Positions 51,235 through 54,723 of a DNA stretch of 54,723 bases are shown here, in pieces. Position 1 is the stretch's first letter. The number at the start of each line of letters is the position of its first letter. The notes beneath the pieces were generated by a model that had not been told where the DNA came from, did not search any database, and was given only the letters and a program-made list of their open reading frames with translations. Origin of the DNA: Trinickia dinghuensis (GTDB lineage: Bacteria > Pseudomonadota > Gammaproteobacteria > Burkholderiales > Burkholderiaceae); NCBI RefSeq assembly GCF_003367175.1, contig NZ_QRGA01000028.1:1-54723 (forward strand), read 5' to 3'. The position numbers were made by a program, and so were the translations under genes.

Positions 51235-51250
51235 TGCAAGAGGTATGCCA
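51235..51250 (-). promoter_or_regulatory. Sigma-54 (-24/-12) promoter of the T6SS operon
   Basis: Read on the minus strand, TGGCATACCTCTTGCA matches the sigma-54 consensus TGGCAC-N5-TTGC(A/T), with one mismatch (T for C at the end of the -24 box) and the exact GG-to-GC spacing. It would start the fused tssB-tssC transcript about 195 bases before its ATG. A sigma-54 activator gene lies at 23963-25006. Confidence 0.7.
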
Positions 51251-51331
51251 TGTTGAGGGTGAGGTGCAACGCTTTGATTCGATTGGTTGTTTTTGTTTTC
51301 GCTTGGGACGATGGGTCGAATCGCACCCAGG

Positions 51332-51348
51332 GCCGGCCGCCGGCCGGC
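51332..51348. promoter_or_regulatory. Perfect 8+1+8 inverted repeat, candidate activator site
   Basis: GCCGGCCG-C-CGGCCGGC is a perfect inverted repeat, 82-98 bases upstream of the -24 box at 51250 in the direction of the T6SS transcript. This is where binding sites for sigma-54 activators usually lie. The sequence is simple and GC-rich, so chance cannot be excluded. Confidence 0.35.
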
Positions 51349-51384
51349 GCGCTGTCTCGATTGCAGTTAGCCGATGAGCGGCGC

Positions 51385-51413
51385 GTGGGTGGGAATTGAC
51401 AGAGGTGGGTGGG
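51385..51413. promoter_or_regulatory. Pair of GTGGGTGGG direct repeats upstream of the sigma-54 promoter
   Basis: GTGGGTGGG occurs at 51385-51393 and again at 51405-51413, exactly 20 bases apart, about two helical turns. They lie 135-163 bases before the -24 element. They are candidate upstream activator or other regulator sites; no protein is assigned. Confidence 0.3.
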
Positions 51414-51468
51414 TTTGGACGCAGCGACGAGCTTTTCTGAGTTCGACGTCCGTGGGCCGTGGGCGCTT

Positions 51469-51584
51469 GTTCAATGCGGACTGTTGTTCATGAAGTATGA
51501 ACGTGAGGAAAAATTGAACACGTTGCCGTTTGTGTTCATAATATCTACGTGTTCATCTTTATTGAACAAACGAAAATTATGAAC
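51469..51584 (+). promoter_or_regulatory. Duplicated operator array before the AbiEi antitoxin gene
   Basis: Eight GTTCA/TGAAC motifs are spread over 116 bases: GTTCA at 51469 and 51486, TGAAC at 51498 and 51515, GTTCA at 51534 and 51551, TGAAC at 51563 and 51580. The four offsets 0, 17, 29 and 46 are the same in both halves, and the second half lies 65 bases after the first. Each half is an inverted arrangement. The last motif overlaps the ATG at 51579. AbiEi antitoxins are known to repress their own promoter through inverted repeats, so autoregulation is likely. Confidence 0.7.
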
Positions 51585-52661
51585 AACGGCAACCAGTACG
51601 AGCTTCCGAACTTCGACCGCCCAACCGAAACGCTGGTAAGACAACTCGTCCATGCGGCCACGGGGCGTCTGAGCGTTCCTCTGCGTGTCATCGGCTTCCG
51701 TCCGGCCAGGCGAAGCGTTGCGTCGTCAAGGGAAGCGAAGGTCACGCTGGAGGTGAACGGTGTCACCCAGCCATACACGCTTGCGGCCCGCGGCCGGATA
51801 AAGTCGCGGGAGGAGGTGAGGGCTATCGCTGCCAAAGGCGTCGCTGAGGACTTTCCTATCCTTCTGGCCACTGCCTACCTGACACCTGTATTGGCGGATG
51901 AATGTGTCGAGCAAGGTCTGCAGTTCATCGACCTCGCCGGTAATCTGTATGTTCACGCGCCTGGTCAGCACGTCCTCGTAACAGGTAGGCCAGCGAATCC
52001 GGATATCAAGCGTCTCGCCTTGAGATCGGGAAAGCCGGCCGTGTCCGCAAGCGCCTCAGCGCTTCGGATGATTTTTGTGTTGGTATCCGCTCCGGAACTA
52101 ATCAACCGTCCGTACCGAGAAATCGCGTCGTCCGCGGGGGTGGCACTTGGTGCTGTCGGCAGCGTATTCGACGACCTACGTGAACGCGGCATGCTGGCAG
52201 GCACGGACGACCGGCGATTGCTCGACCCTGCCGCCCTGAGGGAAGAGTGGGCGATCAATTATTCACTTCGCCTGTTGCCGAAGCTCAACGTACAACGGTT
52301 CACAGCGAGTGATCCGTCGTGGTGGCAGCATGCGCAGCTTCCTGCGCGGCAAGCATGGTGGAGCGGGGAAGTGGCTGCTGCAAAACTGACCGGGCAGCTT
52401 CGGCCGGCGTCGCAAACGCTCTATGTCGAACCGGCGGCGAGACCGGCCGCAATCATGGCGTTGGCCAAGCGCCACCGCTTGCGTGCCGATCCCGCCGGTA
52501 CGCTGGAAATCATCGACGCTTTCTGGCATCTCGACGAGGCACGGATGAAACAACTGACCGTGCCACCTTTGCTCGTGTATGCGGATCTCCAGCGAACGCG
52601 GGAGCCTCGCAACGCGGAGGTGGCGATGTTGATTCGCGACCAATTGGAGAAGGGCGCATGA
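51579..52661 (+). CDS. abiEi: AbiEi-type antitoxin and transcriptional repressor
   Basis: From the ATG at 51579 the product is 360 residues; a GTG at 51549 would add ten. An N-terminal region of about 110 residues is followed by TAYLTPVLADECVEQGLQFI and, near residue 165-215, a winged-helix part (INRPYREIASSAGVALGAVG). The C-terminal domain begins near residue 220 (INYSLRLLPKL) and includes EIIDAFWH. The type IV systems pair such a protein with an AbiEii nucleotidyltransferase toxin, as here. Its stop overlaps the toxin start by ATGA. Its own promoter carries the duplicated motif array that probably serves as its operator. It stands outside the T6SS operon, on the opposite strand. Confidence 0.85.
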   Translation: MNNGNQYELPNFDRPTETLVRQLVHAATGRLSVPLRVIGFRPARRSVASSREAKVTLEVNGVTQPYTLAARGRIKSREEVRAIAAKGVAEDFPILLATAYLTPVLADECVEQGLQFIDLAGNLYVHAPGQHVLVTGRPANPDIKRLALRSGKPAVSASASALRMIFVLVSAPELINRPYREIASSAGVALGAVGSVFDDLRERGMLAGTDDRRLLDPAALREEWAINYSLRLLPKLNVQRFTASDPSWWQHAQLPARQAWWSGEVAAAKLTGQLRPASQTLYVEPAARPAAIMALAKRHRLRADPAGTLEIIDAFWHLDEARMKQLTVPPLLVYADLQRTREPRNAEVAMLIRDQLEKGA

Positions 52662-53521
52662 CGGCGATACAACTGAAGACTCCGCTACCGGAAGGCAAGC
52701 GTGCGGTGCTGATAATCATGGACCGCGTTGCCCGGCTGACGAACCTACAGTATTTCGTTGTCGGTGCGACGGCGCGAGATATTTTGATGTACCACCTTCA
52801 TGGCTTCCCTCTCAACCGCGCCAGTCCCGACATCGACTTCGCCATGGCCATCGAGAGTTGACCGGCATTCGAAGCGCTCAGAGCTGCGCTTCTTCACGAG
52901 CCGACCTTCCGGCCGGACGCGGAAATTCTCCATCGGCTTCACTATTCACCGGCGGTTGGAGACGGCTTTCCGGTCGATCTGGTGCCGTTCGGCGGTGTCG
53001 AGATTTCCCCCTCGCAAGTGGCGTGGCCGCCGGACATGGCAATCGTAATGAACGTAGCGGGCTACGCCGAAGCGCTGAACGGTGCGGTGGTGGTACGCAT
53101 TGCAGACCATTGCGAGATCCCCGTTGCGTCGATACCGGGTCTCGTGATGACGAAGTTGATCGCATGGCTGGACCGCGGACAGTCCAATTCAAAAGACGCG
53201 GTGGATTTCCGATATCTGCTGGAGAACTATGCCGCTGCGGGCAACGCCGACAGGCTTTATGGAGAAGAGTTGCCGTTGCTGGCGGCATGTGATTATGTGT
53301 TCGAGCGCGCCGGCCCAAGATTGCTTGGCCTGGATATAGCGTCAGTCGCTTCTGCGGAAAGCAAGCAACAGATCGTCCGCATCCTGGATGATCCCGAACT
53401 GCATGGTCGGCTGGTAATGCATATGCTGCGGAGCGAATCTCGCTCCGACGATCCGGTAAGTGCAACTGAGAATCTGCTCGCTGAATTCAGGATCGGACTG
53501 GTAGATTGGCTCGGGCCGTGA
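52658..53521 (+). pseudogene. abiEii: AbiEii-type nucleotidyltransferase toxin, interrupted by an in-frame TGA
   Basis: The frame starts at the ATG at 52658, overlapping the antitoxin stop, and encodes the nucleotidyltransferase start YFVVGATARDIL and DIDFAMAIES, with the conserved G-A-T-A-R and D-x-D elements. Codon 68 is TGA (52859-52861). Beyond it the same frame is open for 219 more codons (PAFEALRAALLHEP, then LVMTKLIAWLDRGQSNSKDA) to a stop at 53519-53521. A tryptophan at this point would fit (TGG to TGA). The toxin is thus probably inactive; the antitoxin gene is intact. A restart at an internal ATG would lack the catalytic D-x-D. Confidence 0.8.
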
Positions 53522-53565
53522 TTGATGCTCGGTTGATATTTGGTCCTGAGAAGCGGAGCATCGAC

Positions 53566-53670
53566 ATGAGACTGACCGACAGAGTAAAGCCGATCGGCTA
53601 CCTCGAGGCTGAGGCGGCGCAGATCGTGAAGGACCTTCAGGACACGAGCGAGAAGGAGCGCGGTCGCTGA
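53566..53670 (+). pseudogene. Remnant of a Phd/YefM-type antitoxin gene
   Basis: A 34-residue frame begins MRLTDRVKPIGYLEAEAAQI and ends KDLQDTSEKERGR. This resembles the N-terminal dimerisation/DNA-binding part of Phd/YefM antitoxins (the VKPISYLK-type start), whose normal length is 80-90 residues. The rest of the gene and its toxin are missing. It is probably a decayed fragment left beside the AbiE locus. It is too short to call functional. Confidence 0.5.
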
Positions 53671-53849
53671 TGCCGATTCGCAGCGTCAAGCTCGTCGATA
53701 CGCTCGTGTTGCACGAGGCGTTACGCCGAAATAAGTGCGCAAGCGCTTTGCTTCCTCGTTCCGACCGGATATTTGCGCCAGAGCCGTTGCTCGGGCCGGT
53801 CGAGCGATCGACGAGCGGACATCGAGGCGTGCGTGCGCGGCTCGCGCCG
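53671..53849. other. Gap between antitoxin remnant and the SMP-30 gene
   Basis: These 179 bases hold no gene I can support. A plus-strand frame starts at 53670 (MPIRSVKLVDTLVLHEALRR) but soon runs antisense to the SMP-30 gene and is likely a shadow. The stretch may carry remains of the lost toxin gene; this is a guess. A terminator for the SMP-30 gene was not obvious. Confidence 0.3.
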
Positions 53850-54723
53850 CTACAGCGTTCCGGCGAACTCCGGCTCGGGCAGCCCGCAGACCCCCGTGTT
53901 GAACGCCCACACGAAACCGTCGTGCTCGCCGGCCGGATTCGGGCAGATCGTCGTGACGAACAGCGTGTCGAAGTTCGGTCCGCCGAACGCGCACATCGCG
54001 GGCTTCGACGCCGGCAGCGCCAGCTTCCGATCGAGCCGGCCGTTCGGCGTGAAGCGCAGCAGCAGGCCGGCATCGTTCGCGCAGGTCCAGTAGCACCCGT
54101 CGGCGTCGACCGCCGCGCCGTCGGGGCGCCCCGCGTGGTCGTGCAAGTCGGCGAAGACGCGGCGGTTGGTCGGCGCTCCGTCGTCGATGTCGTAGTCGAA
54201 TGCCCAAACCAGACGGCTCGACGCATGCGAATCGGAGAGGTACATCGTGCGTCCGTCGGGCGACCAGGCGAGGCCGTTTTGCGTGCATAGGCCTTCGACG
54301 ATCGGCGCGGACAGTCCTGCTTGCGCGTCATAGCGGTAGAGCTTGCCGGCGGGGTGGGGTGCGGTTGTGTCCTGCACCATCGTCCCAGCCCAGAAACGGC
54401 CTTGACGGTCGCAGCGGCCGTCGTTGAAACGCATCCGCTGCGCCTCGTGCGCTACCGTGACGAGGTGGCGTACCGTCACCTCGCCGCGAAGCGCGCCGAC
54501 ATGCTCGGTGCCCGCATCGATGGCGGAAGGTTCGTGCAGTTCAACCGCGAACAGTCCCGTTTCGAGCGCGGCCAGCACCGTACCGTTCCGGTCGAATGCG
54601 ACGCAGCCCACGCGTTCAGGCAACAGCCATTCGGTGCGGCGCGCGCGCGACAGCTCATAGCGCACGAGCGTCTGCGCGGGGATGTCCACCCAGTAGAGCG
54701 CGCCTTGCCCCGCACGCCAAACG
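53850..54723 (-). CDS. SMP-30/gluconolactonase-like protein, 5' end outside the window
   Basis: The frame enters from the right edge and ends at 53850. At least 290 residues are visible, beginning GALYWVDIPAQTLVRYELSR, the typical early strand of SMP-30/gluconolactonase/LRE proteins. The family is a six-bladed propeller with a bound divalent metal; its ligands are in RMRFNDGRCDRQGRFWAG, NGLAWSPDGRTMYLSDS and GRPDGAAVDADGCYW. It probably hydrolyses a sugar lactone. Its relatives in Burkholderia are often linked to sugar-acid catabolism, but the neighbours that would show this lie outside the window. Confidence 0.9.
   Translation of the reverse strand, partial: VWRAGQGALYWVDIPAQTLVRYELSRARRTEWLLPERVGCVAFDRNGTVLAALETGLFAVELHEPSAIDAGTEHVGALRGEVTVRHLVTVAHEAQRMRFNDGRCDRQGRFWAGTMVQDTTAPHPAGKLYRYDAQAGLSAPIVEGLCTQNGLAWSPDGRTMYLSDSHASSRLVWAFDYDIDDGAPTNRRVFADLHDHAGRPDGAAVDADGCYWTCANDAGLLLRFTPNGRLDRKLALPASKPAMCAFGGPNFDTLFVTTICPNPAGEHDGFVWAFNTGVCGLPEPEFAGTL

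Noticed and set aside
53670-54290. Plus-strand frame of 206 codons after the antitoxin remnant
   Set aside because: Most of it is antisense to the SMP-30 gene, and the first part shows no toxin-family pattern.
1-54723. tRNA genes, rRNA genes, insertion sequences and attachment sites
   Set aside because: I looked for tRNA-like ends, transposase motifs and flanking direct repeats and found none that I could support by eye.

Overview
This window looks like a chromosome segment of a high-GC betaproteobacterium of the Burkholderiaceae (Burkholderia, Paraburkholderia or Trinickia type). The evidence is codon use, the mix of AraC, LysR and MFS genes, the DUF1479, DbpA and DadA/Alr proteins, and a large type VI secretion system (T6SS). 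I see no rRNA, tRNA, CRISPR array or intact insertion sequence. No database search was possible. Family names come from motifs and general similarity, and several small genes stay unnamed.

Layout. 1-9.5 kb: the end of a malic enzyme gene, then mostly housekeeping and accessory genes (AraC regulator, DUF1479 oxygenase-like protein, dbpA, an ECF sigma factor with a small operon including a ferredoxin, a phosphoribosyltransferase-like protein, a NUDIX protein, a ribbon-helix-helix-like protein, a LysR regulator and a NYN protein). 9.5-12 kb: a two-partner-secretion exoprotein without its transporter. 12.2-15.2 kb: a damaged divergent pair (XRE-cupin regulator and PLP enzyme) and an MFS permease. 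15.2-18.8 kb: a LysR regulator, an M20 amidohydrolase and an MHS-type transporter. 18.9-21 kb: small envelope proteins. 21.1-23.7 kb: dadA and alr for D-alanine metabolism. 23.7-25.6 kb: a sigma-54 activator and DUF6150. 25.7-51.0 kb: the T6SS and its accessory genes, nearly all on the minus strand. 51.2-53.7 kb: the T6SS promoter region, an AbiE-type toxin-antitoxin locus with a broken toxin gene, and an antitoxin remnant. 53.85 kb to the end: part of an SMP-30/gluconolactonase-like gene.

The T6SS reads from 51.0 kb down to 26.1 kb as one probable transcription unit: tssB-tssC (fused), hcp, tssE, tssF, tssG, vgrG, a DUF2169/pentapeptide/DUF3540/DUF4150 cassette, tssJ, tssK, tssL, tssM, tssA, then four unrecognised or GNAT-like genes. 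The sheath subunits TssB and TssC, normally two proteins, are encoded here as one 676-residue protein, and no clpV (tssH) gene lies anywhere in the window. A close match to a sigma-54 -24/-12 promoter precedes the fused gene, and a sigma-54 activator gene sits at the opposite end of the cluster, so the two probably form one regulatory circuit. The fusion with no local unfoldase is the most unusual system here.

Other points of interest are a duplicated eight-motif operator array before the AbiEi antitoxin gene, a nonsense codon in its toxin partner, a microhomology-type deletion that joins two divergent genes head to head, and a VgrG needle built of nine-residue repeats with alternating charge.
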